A stretch of 64,000 nt of DNA from Ruminococcus sp. YRD2003 (lineage in GTDB: Bacteria > Bacillota > Clostridia > Oscillospirales > Ruminococcaceae), in assembly GCA_900109435.1 (NCBI GenBank), contig FNZT01000003.1, positions 546,749 through 610,748 of the forward strand, given 5' to 3'. Both the position numbers and the translations under genes were made by a program. Positions 25,212 through 33,824 of the stretch are shown piece by piece. Under the pieces are notes generated by a model. That model was not told where the DNA came from. It was given only the letters and a program-made list of their open reading frames with translations, and made no database searches. The first letter of the stretch is position 1, and the number at the start of each line of letters is the position of its first letter.

Positions 25212-25526
25212 ATGCTTATTGTTACGACAGATACGATAAACGGAAAAACGTTTGAGCCGATTGAGCTCGTCGAGGGGGCTGTCACTCAGCTTATCAACCT
25301 CGGAAAAGGCTTCACGGCAATCAATTCATGGGGCACGGGCGGTGAACTCGAAGCCTACTCCGAGCTCATCATGCAGGCTTGCCAGATAGCAAGAGGCAAG
25401 ATCATACAGCAGGCTATCGCTTTGCAGGCGGACGCTGTAGTCGGCTACCGCTGTGTCATCTCCGACAGCTCAAAGGGCGGCATAGTCAACGTTTACGCGT
25501 ACGGCACAGCCGTTAAATATGTATGA
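25212..25526 (+). CDS. YbjQ-family (UPF0145) protein
   Basis: 104 residues with the YbjQ pattern: VTTDTINGK, a central helix with ELIMQACQIARGKIIQQA and the strand ADAVVGYRCVIS ending GTAVKY. These small proteins form pentamers; function is not established, though the family is called heavy-metal-binding. It lies between the two carboxyspermidine enzymes and overlaps nspC by four bases, so it is likely made with them. Confidence 0.85.
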   Translation: MLIVTTDTINGKTFEPIELVEGAVTQLINLGKGFTAINSWGTGGELEAYSELIMQACQIARGKIIQQAIALQADAVVGYRCVISDSSKGGIVNVYAYGTAVKYV

Positions 25527-26662
25527 CAGAGCTTAGCAAAATAATCGGAAACGTGCCGACTCCATGCTACATAGTAGACGAGTCGGCGCTTATCCGTAAT
25601 CTCGAAATACTAAAGGGAGTCCGCGAGAGAACGGGCGCAAAAATACTTCTCGCGCAGAAGGCGTTCTCGTGCTATCACGTCTATCCGCTCGTTGCGAAGT
25701 ACCTCGACGGTACAGCGTGCAGCGGACTGTTTGAAGCTCGGCTCGGCTATGAGGAAATGGGCATGGAGAACCACGTATTCTCCGCCGCTTACCGCGAAAG
25801 CGAGATTGATGAGATAGTCTCGTACTGCGGACACATCATCTTCAATTCCTTCTCACAGCTTGACAGATACCGCGAACGCGTACTCGCTGCGGGTAAGAAG
25901 ATAGGTCTTCGCGTGAACCCCGAATTCTCCACGCAGGAGGGGCACGAGATATACGACCCCTGCTCCCCCGTTTCAAGGCTCGGTATCACGAGAAAAAACT
26001 TCCGTGATGACGATCTCGCGGGAGTGACGGGGCTGCATATGCACACACTCTGCGAGCAGAACTCGGACGACCTCGAAAGAACGCTGAATGCCCTTATTGA
26101 GAAGTTCGGGGACTTGCTTGAAAAAATGGAGTGGATCAATCTCGGCGGAGGTCACCACATAACGCGTCACGACTACGATATACCGCGCCTTGAGCGCTGT
26201 ATCAGGCTGTTGCAGGACAGGTTCGGACTCGAGGTATTCCTCGAACCAGGAGAAGCAATAGCGTTAAATGCGGGATATCTCGTGACCGAGGTACTCGACC
26301 TGACCGAAAACGATATGCCCATTGCAATACTTGATACATCGGCTGCCTGCCATATGCCCGATGTACTCGAAATGCCGTACCGTCCGCCGCTCATGAACAG
26401 CGGTGTTCAAGGCGAAAAGCCGTACTCCTACAGGCTTGGCTCGCAGACCTGCCTCGCAGGCGACTCCATTGGCGTCTATTCCTTCGATGAGCCTCTCCGC
26501 ATAGGCGACAGGCTCGTTTTCGAGGATATGGCTATATACTCAATGGTCAAGAACAATACCTTCAACGGTATGCCGCTGCCGTCGATACTGCTTCTGGAGA
26601 AAGGCGGAAATATCAGGAAACTGCGCGAGTTCGGATATGAGGACTTCCGCACAAGATTATAA
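25523..26662 (+). CDS. nspC: Carboxynorspermidine/carboxyspermidine decarboxylase
   Basis: 379 residues, a fold III (alanine-racemase-like) PLP decarboxylase. The PLP lysine is Lys46 in LLAQKAFSC; further marks are GLHMHTLCEQN, NLGGGHHITRHDYD, LEPGEA and TSAACHMPDVLEMPYRP. It decarboxylates carboxyspermidine to spermidine (or the nor-form). The ATG overlaps the YbjQ gene stop (ATGA). Confidence 0.94.
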   Translation: MTELSKIIGNVPTPCYIVDESALIRNLEILKGVRERTGAKILLAQKAFSCYHVYPLVAKYLDGTACSGLFEARLGYEEMGMENHVFSAAYRESEIDEIVSYCGHIIFNSFSQLDRYRERVLAAGKKIGLRVNPEFSTQEGHEIYDPCSPVSRLGITRKNFRDDDLAGVTGLHMHTLCEQNSDDLERTLNALIEKFGDLLEKMEWINLGGGHHITRHDYDIPRLERCIRLLQDRFGLEVFLEPGEAIALNAGYLVTEVLDLTENDMPIAILDTSAACHMPDVLEMPYRPPLMNSGVQGEKPYSYRLGSQTCLAGDSIGVYSFDEPLRIGDRLVFEDMAIYSMVKNNTFNGMPLPSILLLEKGGNIRKLREFGYEDFRTRL

Positions 26663-26675
26663 CTGAGGTGAGATC

Positions 26676-27164
26676 ATGAGCGTTTCTGTCGTTCAGTTCA
26701 ATAACGACGACCTTCCGCAGATGATACGTATATGGAACGAGGTCGTCGAAGAGGGCATCGCTTTCCCGCAGGAACAGGTGCTCAACCCGCATTCGGGAAA
26801 AGGCTTTTTCGCCGCGCAGACATACTGTGCGGTCGCCAAAAACAACTACGGCGACGTGATAGGACTGTATATACTCCACCCGAACAACGTCGGACGCTGC
26901 GGACATATCTGCAATGCCAGCTATGCCGTCAGCAAGGACAGCCGCGGGCACCACATCGGCGAGAAGCTCGTTGTAGACAGCCTCAAACAGGCTAAACATC
27001 AAGGCTTCCGCATAATGCAGTTCAACGCCGTAGTGGAGTCAAACGTCAATGCACGCCACCTCTATGAGAAACTCGGATTCGTCCACATTGGCATAATTCC
27101 CGACGGCTTCCGTATGAAAGACGGCTCGTACACAAGTATTTGCCAATACTACCGCACTCTTTAA
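26676..27164 (+). CDS. GNAT-family N-acetyltransferase
   Basis: 162 residues, a complete GNAT fold: NDDLPQMIRIWNEVVEEG, the acetyl-CoA loop SYAVSKDSRGHHIGEKLV and the end NARHLYEKLGFVHIGIIPDGF. It follows nspC by 13 bases with its own TGAGGTG site and is the last gene of the polyamine cluster. The acceptor is unknown; polyamine acetylation fits the setting but is inferred. The 159 bases after it hold nothing recognised. Confidence 0.88.
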   Translation: MSVSVVQFNNDDLPQMIRIWNEVVEEGIAFPQEQVLNPHSGKGFFAAQTYCAVAKNNYGDVIGLYILHPNNVGRCGHICNASYAVSKDSRGHHIGEKLVVDSLKQAKHQGFRIMQFNAVVESNVNARHLYEKLGFVHIGIIPDGFRMKDGSYTSICQYYRTL

Positions 27165-27323
27165 ACATGAATGGGCATTGCATGATTATCAGAGAAGTTG
27201 TCGTTCCGAGTTTTCTCAATATAAGGACAACTCTGCTCACTTACGACAGAGATGCTCTGCGAAAATCCCGAAAACTGCCGCTTCACTGATTACTCATGCC
27301 TCGGAGCATATCCGCACGAAATA

Positions 27324-28553
27324 TCAGGCGATCTTCTTACAAACAAGCGTCACATTCATATTGCCGTTTTCTATCTCGGCAAATATATCTCCGCCCATTT
27401 CATTCATAAGGCGCTGACAGATATACAGTCCGAGACCGCTCCCCTGCTTGCTGCCCGCATTTGAGCCTCGCCAGAAGCTGTCAAAGATGTGGTCGAGCTC
27501 CGCATCCGTGAGTGTACAGCCACTGTTTGAAACGGTTATCAGGCGGCAGTCCTCCTCGTCTGCAAAGGTCATGGAGATGCTTCTGCCGTCGCCGTATTTT
27601 ATGGCATTCTCGAAAATATTCTGAAGAACCTCCTCAAGCCTGTCCGCATCAGCTGAGAGCATACAGTCGTCATACTCTCCGACGGCAAACTCAGTGCCTG
27701 TAAGCGAGAGTTTGTCTTTATAATACGCGGTCACGCGGCAGATAACGGCAGAGAGGTAGATATCGCCGACACTTACGTCGAAGCTCATGAAATCGCTGTT
27801 CAGACTGTCTATCATCCTTGCGAGATAGCCCTCTATTTCGTCAGCCTTCGCGCCTATGCAGTCAGCAGCTTCGAGACGCTTCTCCTCAGTTCCGAAGAGT
27901 CCGCGCGACAGCCCCTTGGAATATAGCTTTATCGCAGCTAGCGGCGTTTTGATATCGTGCGAGAGCGAGAGAAGCATCGTCTTTTCCTTGCGTGCGCGTT
28001 CAAGTTCGTTTGTTTTGGACTGCTCGAGCTCACCGCGGAGGATATCGAGTCCCCAAACAAATTTCCCGAAAAAGCGGCTCTTATTCTCTTTCAGCGGCTC
28101 TGAAAGGTTTCCCTTGGCGAGTTGATACGGAACATCGTTCAGTCTGACGAACTGCTTGAGTATGTTTTGTCTGATATAGAGCAAAACCGCCATTATCAGT
28201 ACGAGCAGGACAGCAAGCGCAGCGTCTAAGGCAATGACAGCGCCGATATTTGATGAACTTTTGTCGTCGGTATAGTCAATGCGATAGAGCTCACCGTTTA
28301 TCTCGCGTATAAGGTACTCACCGTCGCTTCGGAAAAAGTCCTCATCGCCGTCATTTTTTACAATAGCGTCAACGGTTTGGAGATCGTCTGCTGACGGCAT
28401 TTTACCGCTGAGGATCTGCTGCTCGATACGGTTCGCATCAACTATGTACTGTCTGCTTGAACTGCTGCTCCGCAGGAGGATGAGATCCGCAGCAGCAATG
28501 ACCGCCAGTATCAGCAGCGGCACAACTATCAGAAGCCTGTCGAATCGCTTCAT
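27324..28553 (-). CDS. Sensor histidine kinase
   Basis: 409 residues. Two membrane segments (about 8-27 and 104-126) bracket a short outside sensor; then a HAMP-like linker, the phospho-acceptor helix SLSHDIKTPLAAIKL (His199), and the ATPase domain with NIFENAIKYGDG, and GSGLGLYICQRLM. It phosphorylates the response regulator encoded one base upstream. With a MacB-like ABC transporter in the same operon it probably senses a peptide or other envelope stress. Confidence 0.93.
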   Translation of the reverse strand: MKRFDRLLIVVPLLILAVIAAADLILLRSSSSSRQYIVDANRIEQQILSGKMPSADDLQTVDAIVKNDGDEDFFRSDGEYLIREINGELYRIDYTDDKSSSNIGAVIALDAALAVLLVLIMAVLLYIRQNILKQFVRLNDVPYQLAKGNLSEPLKENKSRFFGKFVWGLDILRGELEQSKTNELERARKEKTMLLSLSHDIKTPLAAIKLYSKGLSRGLFGTEEKRLEAADCIGAKADEIEGYLARMIDSLNSDFMSFDVSVGDIYLSAVICRVTAYYKDKLSLTGTEFAVGEYDDCMLSADADRLEEVLQNIFENAIKYGDGRSISMTFADEEDCRLITVSNSGCTLTDAELDHIFDSFWRGSNAGSKQGSGLGLYICQRLMNEMGGDIFAEIENGNMNVTLVCKKIA

Positions 28554-28554
28554 C

Positions 28555-29220
28555 TCAGCCCTCCCAGCGGTATCCCTTGCCCCATACGGTCAATATGCGT
28601 GTAGGGTTCTTCGGGGCGGGTTCTATTTTTTCACGCAGCCACTTGATATGAACTGTCAGTGTCTGCGGCTCGGATTCGCTGTCTGCCCCCCATATCCTGT
28701 TGAAGAGCATCTGCTTTGTGAGTGTCTGTCCCTTGTTCTCTATGAGCAAATGCAGCAGCTCGAATTCCTTTGCAGTCATTGTCAGAGGGCAGCCGTTCTT
28801 GGTAACCGTACCGTTCACGAGGTCGAGAGTGATATCATTTTCCGTCACTGCGTCTATCGCGAGGCGGCGCTTGAAAATGCCCTTAATCTTGGCTATGAGG
28901 ATATCAATATCATAGGGCTTTTCGATGTAGTCGTCCGCACCGAGGACGATGCCGTTGAGCTTGTCCTCTTTGTCGCAGCGGGCAGTGAGAATGATTATTG
29001 GCGTATTTTCCTTAGCACGAATGCGCTTGCAGACCGCAAATCCGTCTATCCCAGGAAGGTTTATATCGAGCAGGACAAGCCTTGCCCCGTATTTTTCATA
29101 CAGGGACAAGGCTTTTTCTCCCGTATCAGCCGAGCTCACGACATAGCCCTCCGCACGCAGGAATTCGCAAAGCAGTCCGCAGAGCTCATTATTGTCCTCA
29201 ACGATAAGTATATCGACCAT
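28555..29220 (-). CDS. OmpR/PhoB-family response regulator
   Basis: 221 residues. Receiver domain with acidic VEDN, phospho-acceptor Asp52 (LLDINLPGIDG), the Thr of ILTAR and Lys of EKPYD; then a winged-helix DNA-binding domain (LTKQMLFNRIWG, TVHIKWLREKIEP, GKGYRW). Start ATG follows GGAGGACTT. It likely controls its own operon. Confidence 0.95.
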   Translation of the reverse strand: MVDILIVEDNNELCGLLCEFLRAEGYVVSSADTGEKALSLYEKYGARLVLLDINLPGIDGFAVCKRIRAKENTPIIILTARCDKEDKLNGIVLGADDYIEKPYDIDILIAKIKGIFKRRLAIDAVTENDITLDLVNGTVTKNGCPLTMTAKEFELLHLLIENKGQTLTKQMLFNRIWGADSESEPQTLTVHIKWLREKIEPAPKNPTRILTVWGKGYRWEG

Positions 29221-29338
29221 AAGTCCTCCATTCAGGCAAATATAAAGAGTCTTCCATACAAGACCGCGGCAGCAAGTTGTTCATACCGAGCGGTCCTGTG
29301 AGAGTCACCGCTGTCTGTCCAATGCAGCATCGCACCTC

Positions 29339-30100
29339 TCACCAGCCCATTTCCAGCAGCCAGTTATTGAGAGCCCGCTCTCTGTCGCGGAGTGACTGTG
29401 TTCTGTTTATATTATACTCTCCTTTTATGTTTCCGTCAACTATGTAAAGAACACGGGTACACCGCGCCGCGACTTTAGCGTCGTGGGTAACGAGCATGAG
29501 AGTAGTACCCTCGCTGTTGAGCTTTTCGAGCTCCGCCATCACCTCGTCGGAAGCGGTGCGGTTAAGAGCTCCCGTCGGCTCATCAGCGAATATCATCTGC
29601 GGACGGTTTATCATGCTTCTGCATATGCACGCGCGCTGGAGCTGACCTCCCGAGACCTCGTTGATATCGCTGTCGGCTGTCTCGCTGATACCGAGCTTGT
29701 TCATCAGCTCTCTTGCGCGGGATACCGTCTCCCTGCGCGATTCCTTTATCTTGTCGGATTTGACAGCGGGAAGAATGATGTTGTCGAGGACTGACAGGTT
29801 CTTCATCATGTACATCTGCTGAAAGATGAATCCCATATCGTCGAGGCGCATTTTCGCGAGCGAGTTGTCGCTCTGTTTGCCTATGTCCCTGCCGCAGAAC
29901 ATCACCCTGCCCGCGGTCATTCTGTCCATGCCCGAGACGGTATAGAGCAGTGTTGATTTTCCCGAACCCGACGGTCCCATGACGGCGACCATTTCGCCCT
30001 CGGAAACCTGAAAGCTGACGTTCCGCAGAACGTTGTTCTGCCTCTTGTTAATGATGTATGTCTTGCAAAGGTCCTTGACTTCGAGGATAGTGTTATTCAT
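29339..30100 (-). CDS. MacB/LolD-type ABC transporter ATPase
   Basis: 253 residues. Walker A GPSGSGKST (42-50), Q-loop region FIFQQMYMMKNL, signature VSGGQLQRA, Walker B IFADEPTGAL and the switch VTHDAKV. It powers the FtsX-type permease encoded 16 bases upstream. The 118 bases between this gene and the response regulator hold no terminator I can see. Confidence 0.95.
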   Translation of the reverse strand: MNNTILEVKDLCKTYIINKRQNNVLRNVSFQVSEGEMVAVMGPSGSGKSTLLYTVSGMDRMTAGRVMFCGRDIGKQSDNSLAKMRLDDMGFIFQQMYMMKNLSVLDNIILPAVKSDKIKESRRETVSRARELMNKLGISETADSDINEVSGGQLQRACICRSMINRPQMIFADEPTGALNRTASDEVMAELEKLNSEGTTLMLVTHDAKVAARCTRVLYIVDGNIKGEYNINRTQSLRDRERALNNWLLEMGW

Positions 30101-30115
30101 AGCATTTTCTCCTTT

Positions 30116-32482
30116 TTATTCGATATTTGAAGTATCCGAGGGCTTTATCCCGTTCGTGCCGAGTGCTGTAATGAAAGCTCCTAATGCGACAGCGATCATA
30201 ACGATGAGCGGATAAGCAATGAACATCTCAACAGGGGCGATGTCGTAATTCAGCCCCTTTACCGCTCCGAGCAAAGCAAACAGCGGATCCATAACAAGCT
30301 TAGTTGCAGGAGCACTCAGCAGAGCTGCTATAATGACGGAAACAGCGGCTATGATCATGAAGCGCAGGACGTGGGTCCCGACGACCGAACGGTTCCTGAA
30401 CCCGATCGCCTTTTCGAGAGCTATCTCTGCTCTTTCCTTCGATATAAAGGATTTTTCAAGCAATACGCTTATCAGTATAATTATCATGACCGAAACCGTC
30501 ATTGTGAGATTTTTTACGCTGCCGATAGCACCCGACGCCTTTGTCGAATCGTCCACGTAGTCTGCACAGTTGTAAACTCTGTTCGTAGAGTAGAGCTCAC
30601 TTATCTTTTTTATGCGTTCATCTGTCGTTTTCTTGTCGGGGCGGTCGTTGAAGTCTATCTGATATGCCATGGTAAGATCAATGCTGCTGTCGGGGATATC
30701 AAAGGATTCATGGAATCTTCCGCATTTGCCCATATTGCTCATGGAATCCATAAGAGCCGTGACAACGAACTTCTCCTTTTTTCCGTTTACCGTGATATCG
30801 ACAACGTCACCGACTCCTGCTCCGACCTCCCGAGCCGCAGCATACCCGAGGGCGACCTCGTTGGCATACTGCGGAGCAGTTCCCTCTCCGTAAACGTAGT
30901 CAGAGCATTTTGTGTCGCGGCATTGGAGGAATGTGCACGTTGATACCTTGCCCTCGAATTCCACTGAAGCGGCGTGTAGGCACTCGACGCGCACACTGCA
31001 CGGCATTCCGTTTTCCTCGAGCTTTTCCTCTATCCCCCGTTCAACTTCATCGAGCGATTTCAAACCGTTCTGTATCTCGCGCGTACCCGAATGTATATCG
31101 AGGTAAGCATCGCTCCTTGTAACTCCGATGATGTAAATGAGCTCGTCGCTCGCAAGCGTTTTGGCAGTGCTTGAGAGTACCATTACGAGCAGCGCACAGA
31201 GCGTGAACACGACCGTGAGTATCCCCGACTGCTTTGGGCTGCTGAGAACATCGTTGAGCGCAAGGAAACCCGAAGCTCCGAGACGGCTCTTCCCGAGGTT
31301 CATGAACCTGTGCTTGCGGAAGCGTTCGCCCGTCTGCCCGTTTCTGACCGCATCTATCGGCGAGAGCTTCCTTACTTTGGCGGTGCAGCTCCAGCAGAAA
31401 AGCAGGATCAGCACTACTACAGCCGCAGAGCAGATGATACCGATAAGAACAGGGTGGTCATTGCCAAGCACCATAGTTTCGCTGACAGTGTTGAGCATCA
31501 TCCTGCCGAACGGTATCGCCGCGAAAAAGCCTGCCGCTGCACCTATGACAGCTATCCCCAGATATTTCCCAAGATACAGCGCACGAATGGAGCTGTTCTT
31601 CAATCCTATAGCTTTCATGACGCCTATCTCGCGAAACTCCTCCTGTATAGTGAAACCGATAGTAAAACGAAGGACTACAAATGATATCAGAATGAGAAAA
31701 ATGCTGACGACCATGATTATCGCTGCGACCGATATGCTGATAATGAACGTCATCTTTAAAAGACTTCTCGAGCTGCCCAGCAGACATCCGCCGGATGAAA
31801 GGATAATATCATTAACAGCATCGGGAGCGTCGGTCTCGATTATATACGAAGCATAGCGCAGTGTCCTGCGGACAGTGTCATTGCTGTAGAGCTTGGCGTA
31901 GTCCTCGGGCGAGATGATGAAGCGCGGACTGTCGGTCATATCGCTGCCGAGTATAGCGTCCTTGCATATGCCCGCCATTTCGAGTTCGAGCTTTTCTCCG
32001 TAAATATCGAGTTCGAGCGTATCACCCTCTTTTATCCCCGCCTTGTTTGCGAGAGTTGCTGTCAGCATGACCTTGCCCTCATCAACGGAGGTTATGGGCT
32101 CGTTGTTCTTGTCGAAGCAGGTCACGCACATTTCGTCGGCAGAATTTATCATGCTCATCGAGCCGATACCTTTCATGACCTTTCCGTTGTGTCTTATCAT
32201 CTCCGAATCGCAGAGCAGGAACGGCTCGCGCACGTAGCTCCCGATATCGTCACATTCATCGAGCAGGTCTCCGAACGGCGTACCATCGTCGGGCTCAGCT
32301 ATCATAACGAAATAGTCCTTCATTCCCGCCATATCGAGGAAGCGGTCGACTCCTCCCATGACGGAAACGATATTGTTCACACTCGACGAGAAGAACATCG
32401 ACGAGAGTATAACGAATATGAGGATTATCAGATTCATTGTTTTTTTGCGTTTGAGGTCTTTTTTCAGAATATTGAAGTACAT
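30116..32482 (-). CDS. FtsX/MacB-type ABC transporter permease with two FtsX modules
   Basis: 788 residues. An N-terminal helix, an outside domain, three helices of the first FtsX unit (about 245-375, with EEFREIGVMKAIGLKNSSIRALYLG), a fourth helix (about 430), a second outside domain and a second FtsX unit near the C-terminus (SKERAEIALEKAIGFRNRSV). MacB-like permeases do mechanotransmission, often for export or removal of antimicrobial peptides, and typically are regulated by an adjacent two-component system as here. First gene of the operon; its ATG follows GGAGATGGAG. Confidence 0.92.
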   Translation of the reverse strand: MYFNILKKDLKRKKTMNLIILIFVILSSMFFSSSVNNIVSVMGGVDRFLDMAGMKDYFVMIAEPDDGTPFGDLLDECDDIGSYVREPFLLCDSEMIRHNGKVMKGIGSMSMINSADEMCVTCFDKNNEPITSVDEGKVMLTATLANKAGIKEGDTLELDIYGEKLELEMAGICKDAILGSDMTDSPRFIISPEDYAKLYSNDTVRRTLRYASYIIETDAPDAVNDIILSSGGCLLGSSRSLLKMTFIISISVAAIIMVVSIFLILISFVVLRFTIGFTIQEEFREIGVMKAIGLKNSSIRALYLGKYLGIAVIGAAAGFFAAIPFGRMMLNTVSETMVLGNDHPVLIGIICSAAVVVLILLFCWSCTAKVRKLSPIDAVRNGQTGERFRKHRFMNLGKSRLGASGFLALNDVLSSPKQSGILTVVFTLCALLVMVLSSTAKTLASDELIYIIGVTRSDAYLDIHSGTREIQNGLKSLDEVERGIEEKLEENGMPCSVRVECLHAASVEFEGKVSTCTFLQCRDTKCSDYVYGEGTAPQYANEVALGYAAAREVGAGVGDVVDITVNGKKEKFVVTALMDSMSNMGKCGRFHESFDIPDSSIDLTMAYQIDFNDRPDKKTTDERIKKISELYSTNRVYNCADYVDDSTKASGAIGSVKNLTMTVSVMIIILISVLLEKSFISKERAEIALEKAIGFRNRSVVGTHVLRFMIIAAVSVIIAALLSAPATKLVMDPLFALLGAVKGLNYDIAPVEMFIAYPLIVMIAVALGAFITALGTNGIKPSDTSNIE

Positions 32483-32524
32483 ATCTCCATCTCCTTCCGT
32501 GCTCTAATCATAACACGTGAATTA

Positions 32525-32539
32525 TTAAGCAATCCTTAA
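32525..32539. promoter_or_regulatory. Small inverted repeat upstream of the ABC/two-component operon
   Basis: TTAAG-CAATC-CTTAA lies 43-57 bases before the permease start codon, near a weak TTGCTT -35-like hexamer on the minus strand. It could be an operator for the response regulator, but OmpR-family sites are more often direct repeats. Confidence 0.3.
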
Positions 32540-32574
32540 ATGCAGCAGTGATATTATGATACCAACTCCTGCTA

Positions 32575-32603
32575 TTGTAAATTACACGGACATATGGTAT
32601 AAT
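32575..32603 (+). promoter_or_regulatory. Promoter of the AlkZ-related gene
   Basis: TTGTAA at 32575-32580, 17 bases, TATAAT at 32598-32603. The 17 bases CGGACATATGGTATAAT (32587-32603) recur exactly at 33773-33789. Confidence 0.75.
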
Positions 32604-32713
32604 AAATATGTACTTATCAATGTGACAATTAAGGCAACACCGCAGAAATATCATGCTGAAGATGCGAAGTGCGACTTTTTGTCAGAATCTATAGAAAGAA
32701 TCAGGAGCAGATC

Positions 32714-33478
32714 ATGTTAGTTGAAAACGGTGAGTGGGTAGTGCTCGGACTATCCCAAGACGACCCACGCAGGATACGCAGTCCGAAAGAGCTTGTGGAA
32801 CGGATAAAAGAAGTGGGATTCCTGCCTTTGTTTGGCAGCGAGGTAAAAGGTTTTTCCGTAGAAGAGCACGTTTCGGCAGACTTCTGGTGGACAGGTGACA
32901 AAGAGCAGGACCCGTGGGAGTGGCGAGAGGTGATCGCCGCAGGGCACGAGGTCGCATACGGCAAGTTCTTCGATAAAAAGGCAGGCTTCATCAGTCTTGA
33001 ATGGCTGCCTTATTTCGCAAATTACAGACGCGACGGCTATGACTTCGACTCGGCATGGGAGGACAGCAAAGCCAACCGTCGAGAGAAGCTGATAATGGAC
33101 ATTCTCACCGATACCGACAGCGACGGAGATATAGTGTGGGCAGACAAGCAGATCCTAACTACCGATCTTAAAAAGCTTGCAGGCTTCGGTAAAGGCGGCG
33201 AAAAGAATTTCCCGGGTATAACAACAGACCTGATGATGAAGATGTATCTTGTTACTGCTGACTTCCACAGGCGCAAAAACAAGAAAGGCGCGGAATACGG
33301 TATGCCCGTCTCAGTGCTTCTTCCGCCCGAGACTTTATGGGGATATGACAGAGTGACAGCTGCATACGGTGAATCTCCGCACGATTCATGGCTGAAGATA
33401 ATCAAAAGAGTCAAGGAGCTTTACCCCGAAGCGTATGACGCCGATATTATAAAGCTCATCGGGAAAGAGCCGAAATAG
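32714..33478 (+). CDS. AlkZ-related protein
   Basis: 254 residues, soluble. The stretches LGLSQDDPRRIRSPKELVERI, SADFWWTGDKEQDPWEWRE, GKFFDKKAGFISLEWLPYFANYRRDGYDFD and LLPPETLWGYDRVTAAYGESP recall the clostridial proteins annotated as AlkZ-related, distantly linked to winged-helix DNA glycosylases that unhook crosslinks. The catalytic residues of true AlkZ enzymes are not evident to me, so activity is uncertain. ATG at 32714 follows CAGGAGCAG; an earlier in-frame ATG at 32669 precedes that site. Confidence 0.6.
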   Translation: MLVENGEWVVLGLSQDDPRRIRSPKELVERIKEVGFLPLFGSEVKGFSVEEHVSADFWWTGDKEQDPWEWREVIAAGHEVAYGKFFDKKAGFISLEWLPYFANYRRDGYDFDSAWEDSKANRREKLIMDILTDTDSDGDIVWADKQILTTDLKKLAGFGKGGEKNFPGITTDLMMKMYLVTADFHRRKNKKGAEYGMPVSVLLPPETLWGYDRVTAAYGESPHDSWLKIIKRVKELYPEAYDADIIKLIGKEPK

Positions 33479-33600
33479 GTAACAGCCCCGAATAGCTTGC
33501 GGATACAACAGATACAGATCATCTGATCCATATACTGCCTCACTGAACGGCGTTATGGAGTAAAAGCGAGAGCATTATCCACAAAAAATCATTTAACATC

Positions 33601-33629
33601 TTGATTTTTTGCTTAAAATGTTCTATAAT
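33601..33629 (+). promoter_or_regulatory. Promoter-like sequence upstream of a small open frame
   Basis: TTGATT, 17 bases, TATAAT. It precedes a 35-codon open frame and lies 160 bases before the dockerin-gene promoter. The gap 33479-33824 otherwise shows nothing. Confidence 0.55.
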
Positions 33630-33656
33630 ATGTATAGTCATTCATTAGTGTATTCA

Positions 33657-33764
33657 ATGAGCATACACGAAGCTGTTCACAAGGAAAATTTGTTCTGCAT
33701 CGTAAACACGGACCGTCCCTGCGGCGAAAAAGAATACACAAAGAAGATAGCATATTATGATTGA
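33657..33764 (+). CDS. Possible 35-residue small protein
   Basis: ATG to TGA gives 35 residues (starts MSIHEAVHKENLF, ends KKIAYYD). It follows a good promoter, but there is no ribosome site before the ATG, and its stop overlaps the next promoter's -35. It may be a gene remnant or chance. Low support. Confidence 0.2.
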   Translation: MSIHEAVHKENLFCIVNTDRPCGEKEYTKKIAYYD

Positions 33765-33789
33765 CTTATGTTCGGACATATGGTATAAT
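33761..33789 (+). promoter_or_regulatory. Promoter of the cohesin-like/dockerin gene
   Basis: TTGACT at 33761-33766, 17 bases, TATAAT at 33784-33789, 35 bases before the start codon. Confidence 0.8.
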
Positions 33790-33824
33790 CAAACTGTAAA
33801 ATATTTTTTTTCGGGAGGTAAACC

